Origin: Oscillospiraceae bacterium
GTDB taxonomy: Bacteria > Bacillota > Clostridia > Oscillospirales > Acutalibacteraceae
DNA length: 58,900 nucleotides
Assembly: GCA_902791235.1 (NCBI GenBank)
Contig: CADAUV010000004.1
Location: 5,082 to 63,981 of the forward strand
Direction: 5' to 3'
This document shows, piece by piece, positions 37,458 through 46,140 of this stretch (positions are counted from its first letter, which is position 1; each line of letters starts with the position of its first letter). The position numbers and the translations under genes are program-made. The notes below the pieces were generated by a model. That model was given only the letters and a program-made list of their open reading frames with translations, was not told the DNA's origin and ran no database searches.

Positions 37458-37948
37458 GATATATAATCAGCATCGGCACGAATATGGGCGAGCGCGAAAG
37501 CAATATAAGGGGCGCTTTAGAGGCGCTCTCGCTTCTGCCGAAAACTCAGGTTTTAAGGGCTTCCTCCCTTTATGAAACCGAGCCCGTCGGCTATGCAAAT
37601 CAGCAGGATTTTTATAATGCGCTTGCCGAGCTTGAAAGCGCTTTTACGCCAAACGAAATGCTCGGCGCCTGTCTTGGTATAGAGGCAGGCTTCGGCAGGG
37701 TCAGGGGCATAAAAAACGGGCCCCGTATTCTGGACCTTGATGTGATACTTGCGCAGGGCGTTTCTCTTGATGAGGAGAATCTGATTTTACCGCATCCGAG
37801 ATATACCGAGCGTAGATTTATTTTGGAACCCCTACTTGAGCTTTTCCCGCAGGGCAGTGCGTACGGTGTGGAATTCTTACCGTATATTGAGCGCCTGACG
37901 GGTCAGGATATAAGAAAAATAAAGGACTTAAAGGAGACTGTTTTATGA
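37454..37948 (+). CDS. folK: 2-amino-4-hydroxy-6-hydroxymethyldihydropteridine diphosphokinase
   Basis: A 164-residue kinase moving diphosphate from ATP to hydroxymethyl-dihydropterin. The signatures ISIGTNMGERESNIRGAL near the N terminus and GPRILDLDVIL (about 94-104), then LPHPRYTERRFILEPL, are decisive. It starts at GTG 37454, overlapping the folB stop, and its own stop overlaps the galT ATG. The cluster folE-folP-folB-folK is a compact folate unit. Confidence 0.95.
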   Translation: MRYIISIGTNMGERESNIRGALEALSLLPKTQVLRASSLYETEPVGYANQQDFYNALAELESAFTPNEMLGACLGIEAGFGRVRGIKNGPRILDLDVILAQGVSLDEENLILPHPRYTERRFILEPLLELFPQGSAYGVEFLPYIERLTGQDIRKIKDLKETVL

Positions 37949-39429
37949 CGATTTTTGAAGCAGTTAATGCGCTTTGCAAAAAGGCGTGCAGCGACGGACT
38001 TATTGAAAAGGAGGATATGGTTTTCGCAATTAACCGCGTGTGCGAAGCGCTCAGCCTTGAAAGCTATGAGGAAAACGACGCTCAGTGCGACGACCTTGAG
38101 GAAATCCTCGCTGTAATTCTCGATTACGCCGTTTCCGAGGGGCTTTGCGAGGACAGCGTGGTTTACAGGGATTTGTTTGACACAAAGATAATGGGACTTT
38201 TAACGCCCCGTCCGAGCGAGGTTATAAAGCGCTTTAATGAGGAGTATAAAAAATCGCCCGAAAGCGCAACGGATTTTTATTATTACCTTTCGCGTAAGAG
38301 CGATTACATAAGGGAATACAGGATTAAAAACGATGTCAAGTGGATTACAAAAACGGAGTACGGCGACATTGATATTACTATAAATCTCTCCAAGCCCGAA
38401 AAGGACCCGAAGGCGATTGCCGCGGCTCTCAAAATGAAGCAGAGCGCTTATCCCAAATGTCAGCTCTGCAAGGAAAACGAGGGCTATATGGGCAGGGTAA
38501 ATCACCCTGCAAGGCAGAATCACCGTATCATTCCGATTAAGCTTGCAGGCGAGGATTTCTTCCTCCAGTATTCGCCCTATGTTTACTATAACGAGCACTG
38601 CATTGTTTTCAACAGCGAGCATATCCCGATGGTTATTAACAGGGGGGCGTTTGAAAAGCTCCTTTCCTTCGTTGAGCTTTTCCCCCATTACTTCGTCGGC
38701 TCGAACGCAGACCTCCCGATTGTCGGCGGCTCAATACTCACCCACGAGCATTTTCAGGGCGGTCATTACGAGTTCGCCATGGCTAAGGCGGAGGTTGAAA
38801 CGCCCGTCAGCTTCAAGGGCTTTGAGGATGTCGGCGCAGGCATTGTAAAGTGGCCGATGAGCGTTATCCGTTTAAGCGGTACGGACAAGAGCAGGCTTGT
38901 TGAGCTTGCGGATAAAATTCTTACCGCATGGCGTGGCTACACCGACGAGCAGGCGTTTATCTATGCCGAAACCGACGGCGAAAAGCATAACACAATCACT
39001 CCGATTGCCCGTATGCGCGGCGGTAAGTTTGAGCTTGATTTGGTGCTCAGGAACAATATTACTACCGAGGATTGTCCGCTCGGCTTCTATCATCCTCATC
39101 CCGAATACCATCATATCAAGAAGGAGAATATCGGTCTTATCGAGGTTATGGGTCTTGCCGTTTTGCCGTCAAGGTTAAAGGAGGAGATTTCCGTTCTTGC
39201 CGACGCGCTTGTTAACGGAAAGGACATTACCGCCGACGAGAGAATTGCAAAGCACGCGCAGTGGGCTGAGATGATTAAGAGCAAATATACTCTTACAGCC
39301 GATAACTGCGAGGATATTCTCAAAAAGGAAATCGGTATTGTGTTCACTTCAATTCTCGGACAGTGCGGCGTATACGAGCGCACCGAGGAGGGCAAAAAGC
39401 AGTTTATCCGCTTCATTGAATCGGTTTAA
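37945..39429 (+). CDS. galT: UTP-hexose-1-phosphate uridylyltransferase (GalT type 2)
   Basis: A 494-residue enzyme of the Firmicutes-type GalT family, longer than the E. coli form. It swaps UMP between UDP-glucose and galactose 1-phosphate in the Leloir pathway. Seen: KCQLCKENEGYMGR, the ILTHEHFQGGHYEFAM segment carrying the active-site His cluster (key His-Glu-His-Phe-Gln-Gly-Gly-His), and YHPHPEYHHIKKENIGLIEVMG. It is fused by overlap to the folate operon, a surprising partner; no galK or galE is nearby. Terminator at 39448. Confidence 0.94.
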   Translation: MTIFEAVNALCKKACSDGLIEKEDMVFAINRVCEALSLESYEENDAQCDDLEEILAVILDYAVSEGLCEDSVVYRDLFDTKIMGLLTPRPSEVIKRFNEEYKKSPESATDFYYYLSRKSDYIREYRIKNDVKWITKTEYGDIDITINLSKPEKDPKAIAAALKMKQSAYPKCQLCKENEGYMGRVNHPARQNHRIIPIKLAGEDFFLQYSPYVYYNEHCIVFNSEHIPMVINRGAFEKLLSFVELFPHYFVGSNADLPIVGGSILTHEHFQGGHYEFAMAKAEVETPVSFKGFEDVGAGIVKWPMSVIRLSGTDKSRLVELADKILTAWRGYTDEQAFIYAETDGEKHNTITPIARMRGGKFELDLVLRNNITTEDCPLGFYHPHPEYHHIKKENIGLIEVMGLAVLPSRLKEEISVLADALVNGKDITADERIAKHAQWAEMIKSKYTLTADNCEDILKKEIGIVFTSILGQCGVYERTEEGKKQFIRFIESV

Positions 39430-39447
39430 TAAAAGCTGTTAAAAAAT

Positions 39448-39482
39448 AAAAGCTACTGAGTCTTTAGACTCAGTAGCTTTTT
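39448..39482. terminator. Bidirectional terminator between galT and serA
   Basis: A 15-bp perfect stem (AAAGCTACTGAGTC arm, loop TTTA) is A-rich on one side and T-rich on the other, between converging genes. Confidence 0.9.
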
Positions 39483-39497
39483 CTGTTATTATGTTTG

Positions 39498-40658
39498 TTA
39501 TTTTATGATTCTTACCTTGATAACTCCGTCAAGTGCGGTGATGTCGTTAACAACCTTCTCTGCAGGCTCGCTGTCAACATCAATTATTGAGTAAGCAAAG
39601 TCGCCCCTGCTCTTGTCCTCAAAGCCGGCGATGTTGATGCCGTCCGCGCTGATTGTATTTGTGATTGTCGAAATCATATTCGGCTTGTTCTCGTGAATAA
39701 CGGTAAGTCTTGCCACGCCCGTTCTTGCAACGGAAACGGCAGGCATATTAACCGAGTTTTTAATATTGCCGTTTTCAAGGAAATCAATAAGCTGTAATGC
39801 GCCCATTGAAGCGCAGTTTTCCTCGCTCTCGGGTGTTGATGCGCCGAGGTGGGGAATTGCGATTACGCCGTCAACGCCGATAACCTCAGCCGACGGGAAG
39901 TCTGTTACATATGCTGCCATCTCTCCGTTTTCAAGAGCCGAAACAACATCTGCGGAAACTGCGAGGTCGCCTCTTGCGAAATTGAGAACTCTTACGGTGT
40001 CCTTCATCTTTGCGATTGTTTCCTTACAGATAAGACCCTTGGTGTCGGGTGTGAGCGGTACATGAACGCTGATATAATCGGCAACAGGATAAATCTCCTC
40101 AAGATTGTTGTTAAGAGTGATTCCTGCTTTAAGCTCGGTGCCTTCGGGGAGGAACGGGTCGTAGCCGATTACCGTCATACCGAGGTCAACCGCAGCCTCT
40201 GCAACAAGTCTGCCGATTGCGCCAAGTCCGATAACAGCGAGCGTCTTGCCCTTGATTTCGGGGCCTGCGAAGGCGCTCTTGCCCTTCTCTACAACCTTGC
40301 CCACATTGTCGCCCTCGTCCTTGATTGTCTTGCACCAGTCGATAGCCTTTGTAACCTTACGGCTTGAAAGAAGGAGGCCGCAGATAACAAGCTCCTTAAC
40401 AGCGTTTGCGTTTGCGCCGGGGGTGTTGAACACAACGATGCCCTGCTTTGCACAGTCTGCAACGGGGATATTGTTAACGCCTGCGCCTGCTCTTGCGATT
40501 GCAAGGAGGCTTTCGGGCATTTCCATATCGTGCATTGAAGCGCTTCTTACCATAATTGCGTCGGGATTTTCAATCTCGTTGCCGTAGGTGTATTTTGCGG
40601 TGTCGAACTTTGAAAGGCCGACATCTGAAATTTTATTGAGTGTCTTTATATTAAACAT
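39498..40658 (-). CDS. serA: D-3-phosphoglycerate dehydrogenase
   Basis: A 386-residue enzyme for the first step of serine synthesis. It has the D-2-hydroxyacid dehydrogenase fold: GAGVNNIPVADCAKQGIVVFNTPG (key residues Gly-Val-Asn-Asn-Ile), the NAD site VIGLGAIGRLVAEAA and catalytic FARGDL and IPHLGAST segments. A C-terminal ACT domain (about 315-386: VIHENKPNMISTITNTIS) would sense serine. It follows serC in the same direction; only 41 bp with a GC hairpin separate them. Confidence 0.95.
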   Translation of the reverse strand: MFNIKTLNKISDVGLSKFDTAKYTYGNEIENPDAIMVRSASMHDMEMPESLLAIARAGAGVNNIPVADCAKQGIVVFNTPGANANAVKELVICGLLLSSRKVTKAIDWCKTIKDEGDNVGKVVEKGKSAFAGPEIKGKTLAVIGLGAIGRLVAEAAVDLGMTVIGYDPFLPEGTELKAGITLNNNLEEIYPVADYISVHVPLTPDTKGLICKETIAKMKDTVRVLNFARGDLAVSADVVSALENGEMAAYVTDFPSAEVIGVDGVIAIPHLGASTPESEENCASMGALQLIDFLENGNIKNSVNMPAVSVARTGVARLTVIHENKPNMISTITNTISADGINIAGFEDKSRGDFAYSIIDVDSEPAEKVVNDITALDGVIKVRIIK

Positions 40659-40680
40659 AGTATCTCCAATTCGTAACTGA

Positions 40681-40696
40681 AGGGGCGAAGCCCCGA
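40681..40696. other. Intercistronic hairpin between serC and serA
   Basis: GGGGCGAAGCCCC is a tight hairpin (leftward: GGGG, C-TTC-G, CCCC). With no strong T tract it probably stabilises or modestly attenuates readthrough into serA. Confidence 0.5.
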
Positions 40697-40699
40697 TTA

Positions 40700-41785
40700 T
40701 TATTTGTTGTTCTTTTCAAATTCTGCCATGAACTCAACGAGCTTTTCAACGCCCTCGATAGGCATTGCGTTGTAGATTGAAGCGCGCATACCGCCAACGC
40801 TTCTGTGGCCCTTGAGGTTAACGAAGCCTGCCTCGGTTGCCTCCTTGATGAACTTCTTTTCAAGCTCGTCGTCGCCGATAACAAACGGAACATTCATAAG
40901 CGACCTGTCCTCGGGAACAACTGTGCCGCGGAACATTTCGGAGCTGTCGAGGAAATCGTAAAGCACCTTAGCCTTAGCCTCGTTTCTCTCCTTCATCTTC
41001 TCAAGACCGCCGATATCGTTCTTAATCCACTCAAGCACAAGCTTGCAGATATAGATTGTATAGCACGGAGGTGTGTTGTAAAGTGAGTCAGCGTCAGCCT
41101 GTACCTTGTAATTCATCATTACGGGAGTGATATCCCTTGCGTTGCCGAGTAAGTCCTCACGGATGATTGCAACAACAAGACCTGCGGGAGCAACATTCTT
41201 CTGTGCGCCGAAGTAAACCATACCGAACTTGCTGATATCAAGCGGCTCTGAAAGAGCGCAGGAGGAAATATCCGCGATAAGCACCTTATCGCCCACATCG
41301 GGAAGCTCCTTGTAAACCGTGCCGTAGATTGTGTTGTTCATACAGATATAAACATAGTCTGCGTCGTCGCGGAAATCAGCGGCGGTTGTCTTTGGAATAT
41401 AAGAGAAGGTCTTGTCGGCAGATGAAGCAGCGGCAACAACATCGCCGTACTTCTGAGCCTCCTGATATGCCTTCTTTGCCCACTGACCCGTGATGATGTA
41501 GTCAGCCTTGCCCGTACCGTTCATAAAGTTGAGCGGGATTGCGGAAAACTGTGCCGAAGCGCCGCCCTGAAGGAAAAGCACCTTGTAGTTGTCGGGTACA
41601 TTGTAAAGCTCTCTCATAAGAGCCTCAGCCTCTTTGATAATGTCGTCAAACCACTTTGAGCGGTGGCTCATCTCCATAACGGACTGGCCGCTGCCCTTGT
41701 AGTCGAGCATCTCTGCAGCTGCTGTTTCAAGCACCTTAACAGGTAATGTTGACGGACCTGCACTGAAATTGTAAACTCTAGTCAT
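40700..41785 (-). CDS. serC: Phosphoserine aminotransferase
   Basis: A 361-residue PLP enzyme converting 3-phosphohydroxypyruvate and glutamate to phosphoserine. The start VYNFSAGPSTLPVKVLE, the VLFLQGGASAQFSAIPLN and the lysine region YFGAQKNVAPAGL (PLP Lys) are family markers, as is NVPFVIGDDELEKKFIKEA. It is the first gene of serC-serA with its own promoter at 41844-41871. Confidence 0.96.
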   Translation of the reverse strand: MTRVYNFSAGPSTLPVKVLETAAAEMLDYKGSGQSVMEMSHRSKWFDDIIKEAEALMRELYNVPDNYKVLFLQGGASAQFSAIPLNFMNGTGKADYIITGQWAKKAYQEAQKYGDVVAAASSADKTFSYIPKTTAADFRDDADYVYICMNNTIYGTVYKELPDVGDKVLIADISSCALSEPLDISKFGMVYFGAQKNVAPAGLVVAIIREDLLGNARDITPVMMNYKVQADADSLYNTPPCYTIYICKLVLEWIKNDIGGLEKMKERNEAKAKVLYDFLDSSEMFRGTVVPEDRSLMNVPFVIGDDELEKKFIKEATEAGFVNLKGHRSVGGMRASIYNAMPIEGVEKLVEFMAEFEKNNK

Positions 41786-41843
41786 AATAATTCTCCTTAG
41801 AAATAGTTTGTAATACAGAGTGCATTTTTTAAATGCTTATACT

Positions 41844-41871
41844 ATTATATACTTGTTGATTATTTTGTCAA
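41844..41871 (-). promoter_or_regulatory. Promoter of serC-serA
   Basis: Reading leftward: TTGACA (41866-41871), a 16-bp spacer and TATAAT (41844-41849). The gap between 41786 and 41992 otherwise shows only an AT-rich stretch and a small hairpin near 41820-41837 (GCATTT/AAATGC). Confidence 0.65.
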
Positions 41872-41992
41872 TGTATATCTTGCAATTTTGTTAAAAAACA
41901 CAAGAGATTGATAATAAATTAACAATCGTTGACATTTCTCACAATAACTTTGTGCGCGGTTTGGTAAAAGTGAACAAGTAAGCGCATTAAAA

Positions 41993-42030
41993 AAGCCGCG
42001 CAATCCAAAAATCAGATTGCCGCGGCTTCA
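41993..42030 (-). terminator. Terminator after the FG-GAP-like gene
   Basis: On the minus strand, an AAGCCGCGGCAATC arm pairs with GATTG-CGCGGCTT (one bulge), followed by T6. It ends the leftward transcript of the 42053 gene. Confidence 0.8.
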
Positions 42031-42052
42031 AGTTAAATTTTCGCTGTTTTAT

Positions 42053-43357
42053 TTATGCGCCGAACTTAATTCGCATATCCTTCAGCTCGTCCTTATTATA
42101 TGTTTTATCAAATGTAATTGTCAGCGTGCTTCTGCCGTTCTTCGTTCCCTCGACGCAGGTATAGTCTATCTGCCTTGTGCTGTTTCCGTCGTCGATAACA
42201 ACGGAGAAAACGCCGTTTTGCAGCACCCTGTCGCTGTAAGTGTAATTCGGAAACGCCGTCAGCACAATTCCGCTCTGTGATATCTCCACTGTGTCGATAT
42301 ACTTGATTTTACTTGTAAGCTTGCTGAAATCCATTTCGGTTTGGTCGCCGAGTGTGGAAACATCAAACTGATTTTCAATCCAGTTGATATCCGCCGAGCT
42401 TGCCTTCGGGTCGGCGGCTGAATTCTTAATTGTAATGCTCCAGTCCTTTTCAGCCATATTTCTCGGGTCGACTACGACCTTCTTTGAAAGCGGCTCAAAA
42501 ATAATCGTCATCGGCACGATTGCAAGCCTGCCGTTTACTATTCCTATTTCGCAGGTAACATCGCCGAGGTATTCCTTAAACTCGTTTTCGCGGTACTCGA
42601 CAATAATCGACATTGTGAGGCGCAGCTTTTCGTTCTCCTCGTCAAACTTGTAAATTCCCTGATTGAAATGCCAGTTTGCGAGTGTGAAATAGTTGTTCTT
42701 TTCGTCGCGGAAGGCGGCTGCGTAGTAGGTATATTTATTGTCGGTCAGTCCCGAGTCGTCGTAGGAAATGCTTCTGTCGGCGTTATTCATTGCGACCTGT
42801 ATGAATTTTTTACTGCTTTTAAGCTGAGTAACCTCGCATTTAACAGCCTCTGAAAACGGCTCGCGCCAGGTCTGCTTATTTGCGAAGAAAATCTCCAAAT
42901 CAGGCTCGCCGTCCTTCTCGGTGCCTTTATACATATAAAGGTTATAGACCTCATATTTCGCCGCGTTTGACGCGTCGTCGGTTGAGTACTCAGCAAGTAT
43001 TCTTACAAGGAAGTCCTTCTCGCCGTCGCCGTCAACATCAAAATAAGAGGTATCGGGCTTATGCAGCTTTACCGACCAGCCCCAGTTACAGTCAAACTCC
43101 TTGCCCTCATAAACAATATATGCAAGCTCGGTCTTTTCAATATAATAGAGCTGGAATTTTTTATCTTCACTTTCGCTTAAAAGCTCTGCGCCTGAGCGGT
43201 TAACCGTTGTGCTTTCGGGCATTTTCGTAGTTGAAACCGAGGCAATCCTCTCCTCGTTTTTATCCCGCGAATATTTAACCGAATAGCCGAAAACGACGAG
43301 CGCCGCAAGCGTTATAGCGACCACTGCCGCCACGGTTTTTTTATTAAGTCTGTACAT
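42053..43357 (-). CDS. Membrane-anchored protein with an FG-GAP-like motif
   Basis: A 434-residue protein with one N-terminal membrane helix (about 9-27) and no lipobox; the remainder should be outside. A short Thr/Ser linker (STTKMPESTTVN) leads to a beta-rich region containing YFDVDGDGEKDFLV, a Dx[DN]xDG calcium-loop motif of FG-GAP/VCBS type (near residue 100). The C-terminal part is a separate beta-rich segment. Start ATG 43357 overlaps the HAD gene (GAGAAGTTTACACGA upstream). I do not recognise the protein; a role at the envelope is only inferred from topology. Confidence 0.65.
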   Translation of the reverse strand: MYRLNKKTVAAVVAITLAALVVFGYSVKYSRDKNEERIASVSTTKMPESTTVNRSGAELLSESEDKKFQLYYIEKTELAYIVYEGKEFDCNWGWSVKLHKPDTSYFDVDGDGEKDFLVRILAEYSTDDASNAAKYEVYNLYMYKGTEKDGEPDLEIFFANKQTWREPFSEAVKCEVTQLKSSKKFIQVAMNNADRSISYDDSGLTDNKYTYYAAAFRDEKNNYFTLANWHFNQGIYKFDEENEKLRLTMSIIVEYRENEFKEYLGDVTCEIGIVNGRLAIVPMTIIFEPLSKKVVVDPRNMAEKDWSITIKNSAADPKASSADINWIENQFDVSTLGDQTEMDFSKLTSKIKYIDTVEISQSGIVLTAFPNYTYSDRVLQNGVFSVVIDDGNSTRQIDYTCVEGTKNGRSTLTITFDKTYNKDELKDMRIKFGA

Positions 43358-43940
43358 TCGTGTAAACTTCTCCGTAATCAAACGGCTTTTTCTCGCCGTT
43401 TACTATATTAATGCAATTTTTTCCGAGCGAAAAAATAGGTCTGTCGTGCCTGAGCGAGTCCGAATAAACGCTCTCGACCTCAAGCTCGTTTTTATCAAAA
43501 ACCTCGTAAAGTCTTCTGACCTTTTCCTCGCCTCTGCAGTTTTCGCCGATAATCGCGCCCGTTTTCCTGTTATGGCGCGAGCAGATAAGTCTGTCCACCC
43601 TGAGCCTTTTTGCTATATCCTCAAGGAGAAAATCAGGCGACGCGCTTATTACGACCGTATAGTTTTCCCTGTCGTAAAACCATTTATGCACATCTTTTTC
43701 ATGCCTGTCCCAGAATCCCCTGACAGCCCTGTCAAGCGGTATGAACGGCACGAAGCAGAAACAGAATTTTTTATACTGCGTAAAGGTGATGATATGTAAA
43801 ACCGACAGGATAATCCCTATCAGCTGGACGGGAAACAGCAACGCTATATACGGATAGTGCAGTGCGCAGTAGCCGCAGAAGAGCGAGCCGCTGTCAAACG
43901 GCACTATCGTTTTGTCAAAATCGTAAATATCAATTTTCAT
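43344..43940 (-). CDS. HAD-superfamily phosphatase
   Basis: A 198-residue haloacid-dehalogenase-like enzyme, subfamily IB. The catalytic motif IDIYDFDKTIVPFD places the nucleophile Asp7 and acid Asp9. Motif II appears as VVISASPDFLLEDIAKRL, and the C-terminal region has YSDSLRHDRPI. Phosphoserine-phosphatase-like folds share this pattern; the substrate is unknown. Two short hydrophobic helices (about 25-58, ALHYPYIALLFPVQLIGIILSV) form an unusual membrane-like insert for this family. The start is ATG 43940, chosen over a longer unsupported frame. Confidence 0.75.
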   Translation of the reverse strand: MKIDIYDFDKTIVPFDSGSLFCGYCALHYPYIALLFPVQLIGIILSVLHIITFTQYKKFCFCFVPFIPLDRAVRGFWDRHEKDVHKWFYDRENYTVVISASPDFLLEDIAKRLRVDRLICSRHNRKTGAIIGENCRGEEKVRRLYEVFDKNELEVESVYSDSLRHDRPIFSLGKNCINIVNGEKKPFDYGEVYTNVQT

Positions 43941-44001
43941 AACACAAATTGTTCCTGCGCGTCGGTATAGCTGCCGAAGAGAAACTGCGGCGAAGCACCG
44001 C

Positions 44002-44496
44002 CTATATTGTATCCGCGTTAAAGTCCACGGTAAGCTTTTTCCTGCTTTCAAACTGCGTGAGCTTTACGCCTGCGCTTGTGAGCATTCTCTTACTTGCCTG
44101 CACAAGGTCGGTATCCTTATACTTATCGCTTATGTATATTACCTCCTTGATTCCGCACTGTATAATTGCTTTTGCGCACTCGTTACACGGGAAGAGCGCT
44201 ACATAAATCCTGCAGCCGCTCAGGCTGTTGCCGCCTGCGTTTAAAATTGCGTTAAGCTCTGCGTGGCAAACATACGGATACTTTGTATCGCTCTCCTTTT
44301 CGCCCTTGCGCACCCACGGATACTCGTCGTCGCTGCAGCCGCGGGGCAATCCGTTATAGCCGACGGACATTATTCTGTTATCATCATTTACTATACAGGC
44401 GCCCACCTGTGTGCTCGGGTCCTTACTTCTTTGCGAAGCAAGTATTGCCACGCCCATAAAATACTCATCCCAACTTATATAATCTTCTCTCTTCAT
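44002..44496 (-). CDS. Deoxycytidylate (dCMP) deaminase
   Basis: A 164-residue zinc enzyme converting dCMP to dUMP, feeding thymidylate synthesis. The zinc site is clear: HAELNAILNAG (about 73-83) and FPCNECAKAIIQCGI (about 98-112). WDEYFMGVAILASQRSKDPSTQVGACIV is a diagnostic start. The ATG at 44496 comes directly after repeat locus B (unit 2). Not part of an obvious pathway operon. Confidence 0.94.
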   Translation of the reverse strand: MKREDYISWDEYFMGVAILASQRSKDPSTQVGACIVNDDNRIMSVGYNGLPRGCSDDEYPWVRKGEKESDTKYPYVCHAELNAILNAGGNSLSGCRIYVALFPCNECAKAIIQCGIKEVIYISDKYKDTDLVQASKRMLTSAGVKLTQFESRKKLTVDFNADTI

Positions 44497-44500
44497 ATTT

Positions 44501-44646
44501 TAAATCCGTCCAACTTTCTGTAAAATCTTTAAGGCTCGGTCGAGCAATAAGGTTATTAGTACAACAACGCTCCTTTTTAAATCCGTCCAACTCTTATGAA
44601 ATCCATAAGGCTCGGTCGGGCAATAAGGTTATTAGTGTAACTGCGC
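44501..44646 (-). repeat. Tandem pair of the 76-bp repeat (locus B)
   Basis: Two units in the minus direction, about 77 bp apart, each with the conserved blocks CTAATAACC, CGACCGAGCC and GTTGGACGGATTTAAAA. The second unit ends 4 bp before the dCMP deaminase ATG. They are diverged relatives of the units at 21080-21231. Confidence 0.85.
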
Positions 44647-44660
44647 TTGTGCTGAGCCTT

Positions 44661-45482
44661 TTATTTAAGTGCGTCGACGAAGTCGTCAAGCTCCTCAAGC
44701 TCTGCGTCATACACTCTGCCTTCGTCAACAAGTCTGTTGATTTCGGGGTCTATCGGAAGCTTTGCAAGCACGGGAACATTCAATTCCTTAGCGGTTTCGT
44801 CAATCTGCGACTCGCCGAAAATTGCGTGCTTCCTGCCGCAGTCGGGGCATTTGAAATAGCTCATATTCTCAACAAGGCCAAGCACAGGCACATCCATCAT
44901 TGTCGCCATTTTCACAGCCTTGCCCACTATCATCTTAACAAGGTCCTGCGGTGTTGAAACAATAACAACGCCGTTAATCGGCAGGCTCTGGAAAACTGTA
45001 AGCGCAACATCGCCTGTACCGGGAGGCATATCAACGAGGAGATAGTCAAGCTCTCCCCAGCGGACATCCGTCCAGAACTGCTCAATCACGCCGCTGATAA
45101 CGGGACCCCTCCATACAACAGGGTCGTCCGCATTTTCAAGCAGAAGATTTATACTCATCAGCTTTACGCCGTTTGGCGCAACATTCGGCAAAAGGAACTC
45201 GTCGTCCTGCCTTGCTCTGTCCTTAACACCGAAGCTTTTCGGCACTGACGGACCCGTAACATCGGCGTCAAGAATTCCGACCTTTAATCCCTGCTTTGCA
45301 AGCTTTGAAGCGAGAAGGCAGGTTACAAGGCTTTTGCCTACGCCGCCCTTACCGCTTACGATTCCGATAACCTTCTCAATATTTGAAGCTGAATTCTGCG
45401 GCTTTAAAAAATCCGCTTTGCTCGGCTTTCTTTCAGCACAGCTCTCACCGCAGGTGGAGCAGTCATGTGTACAATCACTCAT
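44661..45482 (-). CDS. Mrp/NBP35-type iron-sulfur carrier ATPase
   Basis: A 273-residue P-loop protein. The start has a Cys-rich tail (CTHDCSTCGESC) typical of NBP35-like members, then GIVSGKGGVGKSLVTCLLA (deviant Walker A, about 36-54), VDMPPGTGDVALT, and the conserved CPDCG pair (near 215-218) for cluster binding at the dimer interface. Mrp proteins carry Fe-S clusters to targets. It is a single gene leaving about 165 bp, filled by repeat locus B, before the dCMP deaminase. Confidence 0.93.
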   Translation of the reverse strand: MSDCTHDCSTCGESCAERKPSKADFLKPQNSASNIEKVIGIVSGKGGVGKSLVTCLLASKLAKQGLKVGILDADVTGPSVPKSFGVKDRARQDDEFLLPNVAPNGVKLMSINLLLENADDPVVWRGPVISGVIEQFWTDVRWGELDYLLVDMPPGTGDVALTVFQSLPINGVVIVSTPQDLVKMIVGKAVKMATMMDVPVLGLVENMSYFKCPDCGRKHAIFGESQIDETAKELNVPVLAKLPIDPEINRLVDEGRVYDAELEELDDFVDALK

Positions 45483-45540
45483 AATATAATTCCTCCGAAT
45501 AAAATTAATAATGCTATTTTATCACAACAAATCAAGTATA

Positions 45541-46125
45541 TCAATAATTCCTGACAAGTGTTTTTACTTTGCCGAGCACGGCGCACTCTTTCACTATAAT
45601 CGGCTCGTACTTATCGTTCTCGGGCTGAAGGCGGAAATGCCCCTTCTCCTTATAAAAACGCTTACAGGTCGCCTCGTCGTTTATCAGCACGATTACGATA
45701 TCGCCGTTATCGGCAGTGGGACACTGCTCGCAGATAACTATATCGCCGTCGAGTATACCTGCGTTAATCATTGAGTCGCCCTTGATATGAAGCGCAAAAA
45801 GACCGTCGCCCGAAACGCCCGAAACCGCGATGAAATCCTCAAACTGCTGCGTGGCAAGTATCGGCATACCTGCGGTAACCGTACCTATGAGCGGTATGCG
45901 CGCAATGCTCTCGGTGCCTGTAATACGGATTGTCCTGTTGCGCCCCGAATCCCTTTTTATATATCCCTTGTCCTCAAGCATATTGAGATTATACTGCACG
46001 GATGAGGTTGAGCTGAGGCCGACAGCCTCCCCGATTTCACGCACGGACGGCGCAAAGCCCCGCTTGCTTATCACATTTTTAATGTACTGAAAAACCTCGT
46101 TTTGCTTTTTGCTTAGCTTTTCCAT
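45541..46125 (-). CDS. lexA: SOS repressor LexA
   Basis: A 194-residue repressor. Winged-helix N-terminal domain (KLSKKQNEVFQYIKNVISKRGFAPSVREIGEAVGLSSTSSV region; key residues Ser-Val-Arg-Glu-Ile), then the autocleavage site TVTAGMP (Ala-Gly bond) and the Ser/Lys catalytic pair in GDSMINAGI and EATCKRFY. The ATG at 46125 has TGAGGACGAG upstream. The upstream DNA has a structured, palindrome-rich promoter without the classical Gram-positive SOS box, so the recognition sequence may be variant. Confidence 0.95.
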   Translation of the reverse strand: MEKLSKKQNEVFQYIKNVISKRGFAPSVREIGEAVGLSSTSSVQYNLNMLEDKGYIKRDSGRNRTIRITGTESIARIPLIGTVTAGMPILATQQFEDFIAVSGVSGDGLFALHIKGDSMINAGILDGDIVICEQCPTADNGDIVIVLINDEATCKRFYKEKGHFRLQPENDKYEPIIVKECAVLGKVKTLVRNY

Positions 46126-46140
46126 AAACTCGTCCTCACT

